DNA of 64,000 bases from Nocardia sp. MH4. GTDB taxonomy: Bacteria > Actinomycetota > Actinomycetes > Mycobacteriales > Mycobacteriaceae. The notes beneath the pieces are model-generated. The model did not search any database. It saw only the letters and a program-made list of their open reading frames with translations, and was not told where the DNA came from. How positions within the stretch are numbered: position 1 is the stretch's first letter; every line of letters starts with the position of its first letter. Below, piece by piece: positions 1 to 7,959 of the stretch. Made by a program: the position numbers and the translations under genes. The stretch covers positions 459,578 to 523,577 of the forward strand of contig NZ_LPNR01000112.1 of assembly GCF_019266065.1 (NCBI RefSeq), in the 5' to 3' direction.

Positions 1-141
1 GGTCGCCAGCAGCGGTTCTTCCTTGCGCGCCAGCAGCACCAGATGCACACCCGCCCGGGCGAGCTGCTCGGCGAACTCAGCGCCGACACCTTCGGACCCG
101 CCCGCAATCACCGCCCAGGGGCCGTACTTGTCGATGTCCAT
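1..141 (-). CDS. SDR oxidoreductase, N-terminal fragment (cut by window edge)
   Basis: Only the first 47 codons are in the window. The ATG at 141 opens a classical short-chain dehydrogenase N terminus: a beta strand ending in AVIAGGSEGVGAEFA, the Gly-rich NAD(P)-binding turn, and then a second strand (VHLVLLARK). It follows the SnoaL-like gene by only 5 bp on the same strand, so it is probably the third gene of a VOC, SnoaL, SDR operon. The substrate cannot be told from this fragment. It is complete at the 5' end and runs off the left edge. Confidence 0.85.
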   Translation of the reverse strand, partial: MDIDKYGPWAVIAGGSEGVGAEFAEQLARAGVHLVLLARKEEPLLAT

Positions 142-146
142 GGGTC

Positions 147-653
147 TCAGTCCCGCCCCTCGGATCCGGTGACGACGCCACCGAGCAGCTCACGCGCCTC
201 GGGCCTGCCGTCCAGCAACCGGGCCACGCGGCGCCGTACCTGCCAGCGACCGCCGGTCTTCACCAGTTCCCAGCGGTTCGCGGTGATCCGGGCGACGTGG
301 AACTGCGCTGTCGTGCCCGGAACCTTCAGCACCAGCTGCGAATGTCCGATGGCCACGGCGCGATCCCCGTCGACCTCGACGTGCGGCAGGCCGATCAGAT
401 GCGCCGAGCCGTTGGTGATGAAACCCTGATGCGGCGCGCTGCCGACCATCGCGCGCACCTCGGCGCGCCCGCGCAGCATTCCCGAATCCACGTCGTACTC
501 ACCGTCTTCGGACCACAGCGCGGCCGTGCCGTCGGCGGATCCACTGTCCACGGCGGGACCGTAGGCGGCGATCAGCTCCAGGATCTGCCACTTGTCCTCC
601 ATCAGCTCCACGCGCCGCAGCAGTGCCGCGAGATCTGCGGGTGCCGGGGTCAT
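147..653 (-). CDS. SnoaL-like (NTF2 fold) protein
   Basis: A 168-aa protein of the SnoaL/NTF2-like cone fold. The helix ELIAAYGPAVDSGSADGTAAL, followed by a W-x-E-D-G-x-Y strand, is the usual pattern for hydratase, isomerase or ring-hydroxylation-associated members. The start ATG at 653 overlaps the stop of the upstream VOC gene by 4 nt (ATGA), so the two are translationally coupled. The SDR follows 5 bp downstream. The family handles aromatic, polyketide or steroid-like substrates. The operon suggests catabolism of such a compound, but no specific reaction can be assigned. Confidence 0.8.
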   Translation of the reverse strand: MTPAPADLAALLRRVELMEDKWQILELIAAYGPAVDSGSADGTAALWSEDGEYDVDSGMLRGRAEVRAMVGSAPHQGFITNGSAHLIGLPHVEVDGDRAVAIGHSQLVLKVPGTTAQFHVARITANRWELVKTGGRWQVRRRVARLLDGRPEARELLGGVVTGSEGRD

Positions 654-1201
654 GAGTGCCTCCCCGCCGTTGCGGACAGCGCCGCCCGGCGCGCCGCGAC
701 GCGTGCCCACACTGCGGGGTCGGTCCGTGGACCGCCCGGGGTGTCGGCACCGTACCGGCGGATCTGGGCATCGATGTCCAGGGGCGCGGTCAGCGAGGTG
801 CCGGGAGCCAGGGCGTCTTCGACGTGCTCGTCGGGCACCAGCCAGCACACCTCGAACTCGATGCCGTCGGGGTCGCGGGCGTAGAGCGCCTTGGTCGACC
901 CGTGATCGCTCGCCCCGGTCAGCGCGTGCGCGGCAGTCAGGCCGTCGCGCACCGCGGCCAGCTCGGACAACGTATCCACTTCCCACGCAACGTGATAGAG
1001 CCCGACCGAGCCCGGCCCCGCCGCGGCGGTCCTGGCCTGGAAGAGCCCGAGATCGTGGTCGTTGGCCGAACCGGGGTGGCGCAGGAACGCGCCGCCGGGA
1101 AATCCCTCGGCGAGCCGCTCGAATCCGAGCACATCCTCGTAGAACGCGATACTGCGCGGCAGATCCGCGACGAACAGGACGATGTGGTTGATTCCCCGCA
1201 T
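650..1201 (-). CDS. VOC family (glyoxalase / extradiol dioxygenase fold) protein
   Basis: A 183-aa vicinal-oxygen-chelate protein. It begins INHIVLFVADLPRSIAFYEDV, the standard first beta-alpha-beta unit, and the second half carries YHVAWEVDTLSEL and YARDPDGIEFEVCW, which supply the metal-ligand positions (His near residue 8, His near 76, Glu near 127). Longer readings start at 1294, but the ATG at 1201 places the domain at the N terminus and is preferred. It is the first gene of a coupled VOC, SnoaL, SDR operon. An extradiol-dioxygenase-like or isomerase role is possible. The substrate is unknown. Confidence 0.82.
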   Translation of the reverse strand: MRGINHIVLFVADLPRSIAFYEDVLGFERLAEGFPGGAFLRHPGSANDHDLGLFQARTAAAGPGSVGLYHVAWEVDTLSELAAVRDGLTAAHALTGASDHGSTKALYARDPDGIEFEVCWLVPDEHVEDALAPGTSLTAPLDIDAQIRRYGADTPGGPRTDPAVWARVAARRAALSATAGRHS

Positions 1202-1389
1202 GCCCGGCGACCTCCTGAGATCGATGGTTCTCGACCTCTCACAGTCCCACGGAATCACCCCGGGTCGATACCGGGTGACCGGCGAGTGGGACACGCGCCT
1301 GGGAGCTCCGCGCCGCCGGGCACGACCGGCAATGCCGACGCTTCGACCAGCTCACCGCGCGCGGGCAGGCCGAAGCCTGTCGGCGGGTC

Positions 1390-1707
1390 TCACTTCGGCA
1401 CCAGGATCCCGGTCAGATCCGCGTCGCGGATAGGTGTGTCCGGGTTCGCCTGCGCCTCGCACATCAGGTTGACGGCGGCGACCGCCAGGTCGACCGCGTT
1501 CTGGTCCGAGGCCGTACTCTCCCGGCCCTCTTCTTCGAGCATTTTCGTCACCGTGGTGTGCTTCTTGGCGGAATCCTGGGCGACGTACTCGCTGCACCTC
1601 GTGTCACCGCCCTTGTTGACGGCCTTCTCCACTTCGGCGCATCCCGCTGTCCCGCCCATCATGGCCAGGATCAGCGTTGTCGCCACGATCGTTGCTCGCA
1701 AATACAT
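1390..1707 (-). CDS. Putative lipoprotein, HdeA-like small domain
   Basis: A 105-aa protein starting at the ATG at 1707, preceded by a GAGAG Shine-Dalgarno. Residues 1-22 form a lipoprotein signal peptide (MYLRATIVATTLILAMMGG) ending in the lipobox TAGC. The mature part contains CSEYVAQDSAKKHTTVTKML and a second Cys (LMCEAQAN). This is the two-cysteine helical pattern of HdeA-like acid-stress domains and related mycobacterial secreted proteins. It stands alone between the VOC operon and the iclR gene. The lipoprotein call is firm and the HdeA resemblance is tentative. Confidence 0.75.
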   Translation of the reverse strand: MYLRATIVATTLILAMMGGTAGCAEVEKAVNKGGDTRCSEYVAQDSAKKHTTVTKMLEEEGRESTASDQNAVDLAVAAVNLMCEAQANPDTPIRDADLTGILVPK

Positions 1708-1830
1708 GATCACTCTCGTTCCTGTGGGCGTACCCGAGCCGCTAGAGCCCGACACAGGGGGCATAGCCACAATGGCGAAAGGTAATCAGCCGGTCGGGAC
1801 CTGAGCCGCGGACGCGCTCCGCCGCGCTGG

Positions 1831-2709
1831 TCAGGCCCGCCGTCCGAGCGCGGCCGACAGCGCCGCGGCGCCGGTGCGGATCATGTCGACGTATCGCGCG
1901 CGATCGGCCTGGCCGACCGCGGAGCGCAGCAGACCGATCTGGACCTCGTAGGGCGCGCCGGCACCGGCGAGCACCGGCGCCGACAGGTAGCCCACGGGCA
2001 GCGCCTCCTCGTCCGCGAGGTCGGCTTCCCGGTAGGGACGCGCGGTCAGCCGGGCCAGCTGCCGCAGCACCCGGGCACGGAGTTCCGCCTGGACCACCTC
2101 GCCGCCGACCGCGCCGAGCAACTCCGCGAGCACCTCCACCACGCCGGCGTCGTCGGAATCGGGGCGAAAGATCGCACAGCCGTGGGTGGTGACGAACCGC
2201 AGCAGCGCCGGCGCGCTCCGCCGCGCCGGGCCGGTCGCCGTCGCCAGCCACGTCCGGCGTTCGGGCTCCCCGCGCCACGGCATCACGGCGGCGCCCGCCG
2301 GATAGGACAGCGGAATGGACTGTCCCACAGCGAGTCCGGGCACGATGCGCGCGCCCGCCGCGTATTCCTTGGCCACCACGGTGAGCCGCCCGTCGGCGAT
2401 CCGGCTCAGTGTCACACCGCAGTGCGCGGCCGCGGCCAGTTCCCGTAGCGCGGCACTCACCGCCGCAGCCGGGATCTCGGGGTCGGCGGGCGCGAGCGCG
2501 GCGAGCGCGGGTCCGGGGCCGAACCGACGATCGCGGTCGCGGCGCACCCAGCCCGCCTCGGTCAGCTCGGTCAGCACGGCGGTGATCGTGGCACGCGCCG
2601 ATGAGAGCGCCGACGCGATCTCCGAGACGGTCAGCGCGCGGTCGCTGCGGGTCAGCAGTTCCATCACCTCGATGACCCGACGGGTCGGCGGCGACGCGGA
2701 TTCCGGCAT
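1831..2709 (-). CDS. IclR family transcriptional regulator
   Basis: A 292-aa regulator. An N-terminal winged helix-turn-helix (about residues 8-60, with LTVSEIASALSSARATITAV as the recognition region) is followed by a long effector-binding part. That part includes HCGVTLSRIADGRLTVVAKE and GLAVGQSIPLSYPAGAAVM, typical of the IclR ligand domain. It is divergent from the SDR at 2801 across a 91-bp region holding a perfect 14-bp palindrome, so it most likely controls that SDR operon and itself. The effector is unknown. Confidence 0.85.
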   Translation of the reverse strand: MPESASPPTRRVIEVMELLTRSDRALTVSEIASALSSARATITAVLTELTEAGWVRRDRDRRFGPGPALAALAPADPEIPAAAVSAALRELAAAAHCGVTLSRIADGRLTVVAKEYAAGARIVPGLAVGQSIPLSYPAGAAVMPWRGEPERRTWLATATGPARRSAPALLRFVTTHGCAIFRPDSDDAGVVEVLAELLGAVGGEVVQAELRARVLRQLARLTARPYREADLADEEALPVGYLSAPVLAGAGAPYEVQIGLLRSAVGQADRARYVDMIRTGAAALSAALGRRA

Positions 2710-2771
2710 GACACCCTCTTGTCTGCGGGTACGGCCCGCCCTACACTGCTTCGACTATTCGCCACATATTA

Positions 2772-2785
2772 GTCGAATATTCGAC
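2772..2785. promoter_or_regulatory. Probable IclR operator palindrome
   Basis: GTCGAATATTCGAC is a perfect 14-bp palindrome between the divergent iclR and SDR genes, 16 bp before the SDR start. A degenerate copy, TTCGACTATTCG, lies at 2750-2761. The spacing and symmetry suit a dimeric IclR regulator. The assignment to this regulator is inferred from position only. Confidence 0.55.
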
Positions 2786-2800
2786 GCACGAGAGGTGCTC

Positions 2801-3592
2801 ATGATCCTCGACCAATTCCGTCTGAACGACCGGGTAGCCATCGTCACCGGGGCGGGGCGTGGCCTCGGCGCCGCGATCGCGACCGGTTTCGCCGAGGCCG
2901 GTGCCGACGTGGTGATCGCCGCGCGCACCGAGGCCGACCTGCGGCGGGTCGCCGACCAGGTCGAGGCGGCCGGTCGGCGCGCGCACGTCGTGGTCGCCGA
3001 CCTCGCCGACCCGGACGCCGTCACCGCGCTGGCCGACGCCGCGACCGCGCAGTTCGGCCGACTGGATGTCGTCGTCAACAATGTGGGCGGGGCGCTGCCG
3101 AGACCGTTGCTCGACACCTCCCCCAGCGATCTCGCCGAGGCCTTCGCCTTCAATGTCGGGACGGCGCACGCCCTGGTGCGTGCCGCGGTGCCGAGAATGC
3201 TCGACACCGCCGGCGGTGGCTCGATCATCAACATCACCTCGACGATGGGCAGACTGCCGGGACGCGCCTTCGCCGCCTACGCCACCGCCAAGGCCGCGCT
3301 GGCCCACTACACCCGCAGCGCCGCCATGGATCTCAGCCCCCGCATCCGGGTCAACGCGATCGCGCCCGGCTCGATTCTGACCTCCGCGCTCGACATCGTC
3401 GCGGGCAACCAGCAGATGCGCACGGCGATGGAGCAGGCGACGCCCTTGCAGCGCCTCGGCGAGCCCGGCGATATCGCCGCGGCCGCGCTGTTTCTCGCCT
3501 CGCCCGCGGGCGCCTTCCTCACCGGGAAGGTGCTCGAGGTCGACGGTGGGCTCATCGCGCCGAATCTGACCATTCCCCTGCCGGATCTGTGA
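2801..3592 (+). CDS. Short-chain dehydrogenase/reductase
   Basis: A 263-aa classical SDR. TGAGRGLG (about residues 15-22) is the cofactor loop, NNVGGA stands for the NNAG motif, S (INITSTMG) and YATAK give the catalytic Ser, Tyr and Lys, and the C terminus ends GKVLEVDGG as in FabG-like reductases. The start is the ATG at 2801, preceded by GAGGTG. It lies 10 bp before the dihydrodipicolinate-reductase-like gene, so the two are probably one operon under the divergent IclR. It is likely an NAD(P)-dependent alcohol or 3-oxoacyl reductase. The substrate is unknown. Confidence 0.88.
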   Translation: MILDQFRLNDRVAIVTGAGRGLGAAIATGFAEAGADVVIAARTEADLRRVADQVEAAGRRAHVVVADLADPDAVTALADAATAQFGRLDVVVNNVGGALPRPLLDTSPSDLAEAFAFNVGTAHALVRAAVPRMLDTAGGGSIINITSTMGRLPGRAFAAYATAKAALAHYTRSAAMDLSPRIRVNAIAPGSILTSALDIVAGNQQMRTAMEQATPLQRLGEPGDIAAAALFLASPAGAFLTGKVLEVDGGLIAPNLTIPLPDL

Positions 3593-3602
3593 GGACGACA
3601 CC

Positions 3603-4688
3603 ATGGTTCATCGTGTAGTGCACTGGGGCACCGGCAATGTCGGCAGGCACGCCCTGGCGGGAGTGCTCGCCGACCCCCGGTTCGAGCTGGTCGGTGTGCA
3701 CGTGTCCGGGTCCGACAAGGCCGGGCGCGACGCCGCCGAACTCGCCGGAACATCCACGCCCACCGGCATCCTCGCGACCACCGAGCTCGCCGACGTCTTG
3801 GCGCTGCGGCCCGACTGCGTGGTCTACACCGCCATGACCGACAACCGGTTGCTGGAGGCGCTCGCGGATCTGCGCGCCCTGCTCGCCGCCGGGATCAATG
3901 TGGTGGCCAGCGCCCCGGTGTTCCTCCAGTATCCGTGGCAGGTGCTGCCGACGGACCTGCTGGCGCCGGTGGAACAGGCTGCGGCGCAGGGCGATGCGTC
4001 GCTGTTCGTCAACGGCATCGACCCCGGCTTCGCCAACGATCTGCTGCCGCTGGCCCTGCTGGGCACCTGCCGCTACGTCGAGCAGGTGCGCTGTCTCGAG
4101 ATCGTCGACTACTCCACCTACGACAATCCCGCGGTCATGTTCGACATCATGGGCTTCGGCAAGCCGATGGACGAGACTCCCCTGCTGCTGCAACCGGGCG
4201 TGCTGTCGCTGGCCTGGGGCAGCGTGGTGCGCCAGCTCGCCGCGGGGCTGGCGATCGAACTCGACAGCGTCACCGAGCGTTTCGAGCGACTGCCCGCGCC
4301 GGAGACCTTCGACATCGACTCGGGCACCATCCCCGCGGGCACGGCCGCGGCTCTGCGGTTCGAGGTCCGCGGCATGGTCGGCGACCGGGTCGTCACCGTG
4401 CTCGAGCATGTCACCCGGCTGCGCGCCGACCTCGCCCCCGACTGGCCGCAGCCCGCCCGGGCCGGCGGGTCCTACCGCGTCGAGATCACCGGTGAGCCGA
4501 ACTACACCTTGGATCTGGCGATGTTCAGCGACCGCGGCGACCACAATCACGCCAGTCTGGTCGGCACGGCGATGCGGGTGGTCAATGCCATTCCGGCCGT
4601 CGTCGCCGCACCGCCGGGCATCCGCACCACGCTCGACCTTCCGCTCGTCACCGGGTCCGGTCTGGCCGATCCCGGCCGCGAGCCGTGA
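3603..4688 (+). CDS. Dihydrodipicolinate-reductase-like NAD(P)-binding protein
   Basis: A 361-aa protein. It has an N-terminal Rossmann fold (VVHWGTGNVGRHALAGVL, about residues 5-22) and a middle segment SLFVNGIDPGFANDLLPLAL resembling the DapB-like or 2,4-diaminopentanoate-dehydrogenase-like family common in actinobacteria. It is longer than true DapB, which is about 245-270 aa, so a lysine-pathway role is unlikely. It sits directly behind an SDR under an IclR regulator, which suggests oxidation or reduction of a lipid or steroid intermediate. The family is clear and the function is unassigned. Confidence 0.8.
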   Translation: MVHRVVHWGTGNVGRHALAGVLADPRFELVGVHVSGSDKAGRDAAELAGTSTPTGILATTELADVLALRPDCVVYTAMTDNRLLEALADLRALLAAGINVVASAPVFLQYPWQVLPTDLLAPVEQAAAQGDASLFVNGIDPGFANDLLPLALLGTCRYVEQVRCLEIVDYSTYDNPAVMFDIMGFGKPMDETPLLLQPGVLSLAWGSVVRQLAAGLAIELDSVTERFERLPAPETFDIDSGTIPAGTAAALRFEVRGMVGDRVVTVLEHVTRLRADLAPDWPQPARAGGSYRVEITGEPNYTLDLAMFSDRGDHNHASLVGTAMRVVNAIPAVVAAPPGIRTTLDLPLVTGSGLADPGREP

Positions 4689-4724
4689 CAGCACAGTGAA
4701 AACGGCCGGCTCGACCTCGGCCGC

Positions 4725-4871
4725 TCACTTGTCCGCGCTCGGTCCGGTGATGCCGGGCTCGGATCCCCACGACGGCGGGTCCACGATGGTCGGTCGAGTC
4801 TCGGCGGGCGGCCAGGTCGTCCAGGCGGCGGCCGCCGCGTGTTCGGCGACGGATTTTCCCCAGTTCCACAT
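4725..4871 (-). CDS. Small hypothetical protein (48 aa)
   Basis: A short ORF that starts at the ATG at 4871 behind a very good Shine-Dalgarno (GGGGAGGAG, 6 nt spacing). The product is Trp- and Pro-rich: it begins MWNWGKSVAEHAAAAAWTTW and ends with a Pro/Ser-rich tail. Third positions are G/C-rich, as in real genes here. No domain is recognised. It converges with the gene ending at 4688, and short complementary CGGCCG repeats in the 36-bp gap could form a weak terminator. It is judged real mainly on its ribosome binding site. Confidence 0.5.
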   Translation of the reverse strand: MWNWGKSVAEHAAAAAWTTWPPAETRPTIVDPPSWGSEPGITGPSADK

Positions 4872-5000
4872 CGTTTCGCTCCTCCCCAGAGCTCATCCGC
4901 GGGTCTCACCAGGCTATCGGGCAATGATGTGGCGGGCTAATGATTATTCGGCGCGCGTGCCGCACCGGCGAAGCGCCGGACCTGTTCGTAAGCTCCCGGT

Positions 5001-5657
5001 GTGCGCCTGATCGACCTGACCCAGCCGATCCACACGGGGATGCCCGTGTTTCCCGGCGACCCGGAAGTCCGCCTGGAACCGGCCCTTCGGGTCGCCACCG
5101 ACGGGGTCAACGTGCTGCGCGTCCACCTCGGATCGCAATCCGGAACCCATGTCGACGCGCCCGCTCATCTCGACGACAGCCTGCCCACGCTCGACGAACT
5201 CCCGCTCGAACGCTTCACCGGGCCCGCGTACATCGTCGACGCCGGGTCCGTGCCCGCCCGCGGCGTGATCGGGGTCGAGCTCTTCGATATCGATCCGGTG
5301 CCGGGCGCCGTCGTCCTGATCGCCACCGGATGGTCGTCGCGCTGGGGCACCGACGCCTATCTCACCCACCCCTCTCTGGACCCCGCAGCGGCACAGATGC
5401 TGGTGGACAAGGGAATCCGCACCGTCGGCATCGACGCACCCAGCATCGATCCGTCCGAGGCCGAAGATCTCGCCCTCCCGGCGCACCGGATCCTGTGCGG
5501 CGCGCACGCGGTGATCGCCGAGAACCTCACCGGTCTCGACCGGCTGCTGGCCGCTCAGTCGGCGGGCGCCACCATCGAGGTCTCGCTGTTCCCCCTGCGT
5601 CTCAGCGCAGCGGACGGAGCGCCGGTCCGGGCGGTGGCCCGCGTGGGCGGCCGGTAG
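5001..5657 (+). CDS. Cyclase family / kynurenine-formamidase-like metal hydrolase
   Basis: A 218-aa protein with a GTG start. It opens RLIDLTQPIHTGMPVFPGDP and contains SQSGTHVDAPAHL, the H-x-D-x-P-x-H metal-binding signature of the cyclase/KynB family, plus GIDAPSIDP further on. This fold hydrolyses formamides or isatin-like rings, or acts as a polyketide cyclase-like enzyme. It stands alone, convergent with the DinB gene. The tryptophan pathway is not represented nearby, so KynB function is only one option. Confidence 0.83.
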   Translation: MRLIDLTQPIHTGMPVFPGDPEVRLEPALRVATDGVNVLRVHLGSQSGTHVDAPAHLDDSLPTLDELPLERFTGPAYIVDAGSVPARGVIGVELFDIDPVPGAVVLIATGWSSRWGTDAYLTHPSLDPAAAQMLVDKGIRTVGIDAPSIDPSEAEDLALPAHRILCGAHAVIAENLTGLDRLLAAQSAGATIEVSLFPLRLSAADGAPVRAVARVGGR

Positions 5658-5700
5658 CCGTCCGGCCTCGGCGGGGGCCATCCGATCTCTGCCCGGAAGG

Positions 5701-6192
5701 TCAGCGGCCGGTGGTGCCGTCGATCAGTTCGCGGAGGATATCGGCGTGGCCCGCGTGCCTGCCGGTCTCCTCGATCATGTGGGTCAGCGCCCAGCGGACG
5801 CTGGGAGCGGGTCGCCCGGCCCGCGGCACCGGCGCGCCGAGATCGGTACAGCCGTCGAGGATCTCGTTCGCGCGCTCGACCGCGGCGCGGTAGCGGGCGA
5901 CGACGTCGTCCACCTTGTCCTCGGCAGCGACGTGGAAGGTCGCGGGCCAGTCGGTCACGGTGTCGCCGAGGAACATCGCGCGTTCGACGGAGGTCAGGTG
6001 CGCCAGCAGGCCGAGCAGATTCGTGCCCGACGGCACCGCGGGCGTGCGCGCCTGCGCGTCGGGGGCGCCGTCGACTTTCGCGGCGATCGAGGTCCGTAGA
6101 TAGTCGAGGAATCCGCGCAGGACCTGTTTCTCGTCGCCACCGGTTCGCGGCGGCGGGGTGTCCCTGCGGCGGGTGCGGCGCGGCGTGGGCAC
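5701..6192 (-). CDS. DinB-like / DUF664 domain protein
   Basis: A 163-aa four-helix-bundle protein. The GTG at 6192 is chosen as start because AGGAG lies 7 nt upstream and the fold then begins soon after a basic tail. Typical DinB features are LLGLLAHLTSVERAMFLGD (first metal His), a conserved Trp/His segment, and SVRWALTHMIEETGRHAGHA (two His ligands) near the C terminus. Members include mycothiol-dependent S-transferases and uncharacterised metalloproteins. The three spaced histidines look intact, so it should bind a divalent metal. The substrate is unknown. Confidence 0.8.
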   Translation of the reverse strand: MPTPRRTRRRDTPPPRTGGDEKQVLRGFLDYLRTSIAAKVDGAPDAQARTPAVPSGTNLLGLLAHLTSVERAMFLGDTVTDWPATFHVAAEDKVDDVVARYRAAVERANEILDGCTDLGAPVPRAGRPAPSVRWALTHMIEETGRHAGHADILRELIDGTTGR

Positions 6193-6312
6193 GAAGGTCT
6201 CCTTTCGTCGCGAGCATCGGCCCGCGCTCTCCCAGTTTCGCCACGCCCACCACGATCTGGCACGCGAAGTTGCGGTTTCGGCAAACCGGCGATCAGCGGC
6301 GCCCACCGCGCG

Positions 6313-6350
6313 CCGCGGGGGCACCGGCAGTCGAGCCGGTGCCCCCGCGG
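6313..6350 (-). terminator. Strong hairpin terminator after csbD-like gene
   Basis: Two perfectly complementary 16-nt arms (6313-6328 and 6335-6350, starting CCGCGGGGGCACCGGC) enclose a 6-nt loop. It lies 15 bp beyond the CsbD stop codon and before the DinB gene on the same strand. There is no U-tract, as is common in actinobacteria. Confidence 0.75.
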
Positions 6351-6365
6351 GAGAGAGCAGGTGCG

Positions 6366-6539
6366 TCAGTTCCGGAAGGCGTCCTTCACCTTCTCGCCGG
6401 CGTCCTTCAGGTTGGACTTGGCCTGTTCCCCGCGACCTTCGTTCTCCAGGTCCCGGTCGTCGGTGGCCTTGCCGGCAGCCTCCTTGGCCTTACCCGCCAA
6501 TTCCTCGGCCTTGTTCTTCGCCTTGTCCGCAAAGCTCAT
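6366..6539 (-). CDS. CsbD-family stress protein
   Basis: A 57-aa, highly charged, Lys/Glu/Ala-rich protein (MSFADKAKNKAEELAGKAKE, then DAGEKVKDAFRN at the end), a textbook CsbD-like sequence. The ATG at 6539 follows AAAGGAA. CsbD-like proteins are abundant general-stress proteins, often under alternative sigma factors, and their biochemical role is unknown. The strong hairpin just downstream suggests a monocistronic, highly expressed transcript. Confidence 0.88.
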   Translation of the reverse strand: MSFADKAKNKAEELAGKAKEAAGKATDDRDLENEGRGEQAKSNLKDAGEKVKDAFRN

Positions 6540-6656
6540 CGCGGCATTCCTTTCAGACGTTCGCTCGGCCACATCGTGACCGTGGGCCGTCTTGGGGACC
6601 CACTTGCCGCGATACCCGGGTCTCGTCGCGACAAACACCCGTGCGCCGGGACCTCG

Positions 6657-7763
6657 TCAGCATCCCTCCAGCGTCGCCCGCGCCGATGCGGCGACCACAT
6701 CGGCGACGTCGCGCCGAGCGCGGAACGCCTCGAGCTGGCGCCGCGCGCCGTTGCCGCGGCCGGCCAGCGCGTCGATCGCCTCGACGACGAACTCGCGGTC
6801 CCCGCTGTCGTCCAGCGCGGTGGCGATGTGGTCGACGAGCCGATGCAGCAACTCCAGATGCGGGACCACCCGGCCCTTCGCCATATCGAGCCCGTTGCCG
6901 TCCAGGCCGGAATGCGCAGCGTTCCAGTACGCCGTCCGCAGCACCTCCCCCGACACCGCGAACGCGGGTTCATGGCGCGCGATCGACCGCAGTCCCGAGC
7001 TCACGATCCCCCGGATCAACGCCGCCAGCAGCGCGGACTCCGCCGCGGTGGCCGGGACATCGCTGACCCGGACTTCCACGGTCGGGAACGACTCCGAGGG
7101 GCGGATGTCCCAATAGACCATCTTGTTGTCCAGGATGCTGCCGCTGGCCCGCATCATCGCCACGATCGACTCGAAGTCTTCGAGCGAGGCGAAATAGGGC
7201 GGTGGGCCTGCGCTGGGCCAGCGTCGCCACAGGATGCTGCGCCAGCTCGCGTAGCCGGTCTCGGCGCCGCGATAGATCGCCGAGTTCGCGGTCGTGGCCA
7301 GCAGCACCGGCAGCCAGGGCCGCACGTAGTTACCGACGAGCACCGCGGTCTCGCGGTCGGGCACACCGACATGGACATGGCAACCACACAGCCCCTGCTC
7401 GTGGGCGATCATCCCGAACGCGTGCGCGATCCGCTGATAGCGCGGGGTGTCGGTCACCGGGAACCGGTCGGGGACGGTCGGCGGGATCGCCACCGCCAGC
7501 AGCCGCGCATCGTGCTCCGCCGCGCACTCGGCGACCCGGCGCCGGGATGTGCGCAACTCCCCCAGCAATTCCCCGATGTCGGAGTGCACCCGGCTGCTGG
7601 TTTCGACCTGGCAGCGCGTCAGCTCCAGTTGCAGGTCGATCCCGGCCCGCCGCGCGGTCTCGGCGACCTGGCTGTTCTTCGCGGCCGGGGCGCCGGTGCC
7701 GGGGTCGGTCAACAGGAATTCCTCTTCGACGCCGACCGTGAGTACGTCCGCGTGCCTGCCCAC
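6657..7763 (-). CDS. ybdK: Carboxylate-amine ligase, YbdK / glutamate-cysteine ligase type 2 family
   Basis: A 368-aa GCS2-family enzyme. It starts with a GTG at 7763 behind AAAGGAGG. The N terminus VGVEEEFLLTDPGTG and the central CGCHVHVGVPDRE are family signatures for ATP and metal binding, and FPTVEVRVSDV is the conserved C-terminal block. It is predicted to join glutamate or a related carboxylate to an amine at the expense of ATP. YbdK-type enzymes show weak glutamate-cysteine ligase activity. Since mycothiol is the expected thiol in this lineage, the native substrate is open. Confidence 0.88.
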   Translation of the reverse strand: MGRHADVLTVGVEEEFLLTDPGTGAPAAKNSQVAETARRAGIDLQLELTRCQVETSSRVHSDIGELLGELRTSRRRVAECAAEHDARLLAVAIPPTVPDRFPVTDTPRYQRIAHAFGMIAHEQGLCGCHVHVGVPDRETAVLVGNYVRPWLPVLLATTANSAIYRGAETGYASWRSILWRRWPSAGPPPYFASLEDFESIVAMMRASGSILDNKMVYWDIRPSESFPTVEVRVSDVPATAAESALLAALIRGIVSSGLRSIARHEPAFAVSGEVLRTAYWNAAHSGLDGNGLDMAKGRVVPHLELLHRLVDHIATALDDSGDREFVVEAIDALAGRGNGARRQLEAFRARRDVADVVAASARATLEGC

Positions 7764-7959
7764 CGCCCGCCTCCTTTGCAGGGATTCGACGAGGTACTTC
7801 CCACCGCGACCGCGGCACAGTCATCCGTGACGACGTCTCCACAGGCGACACCTTCACCGTAGACCAGGTGGTCGCTGTCGTGAACCCCGGCGAGCCGGTG
7901 TCGAGTCACGAACCCGGCGATCCGGCGCAGGTCCGCGCGCTGATCGCCCAGGAATCCGC

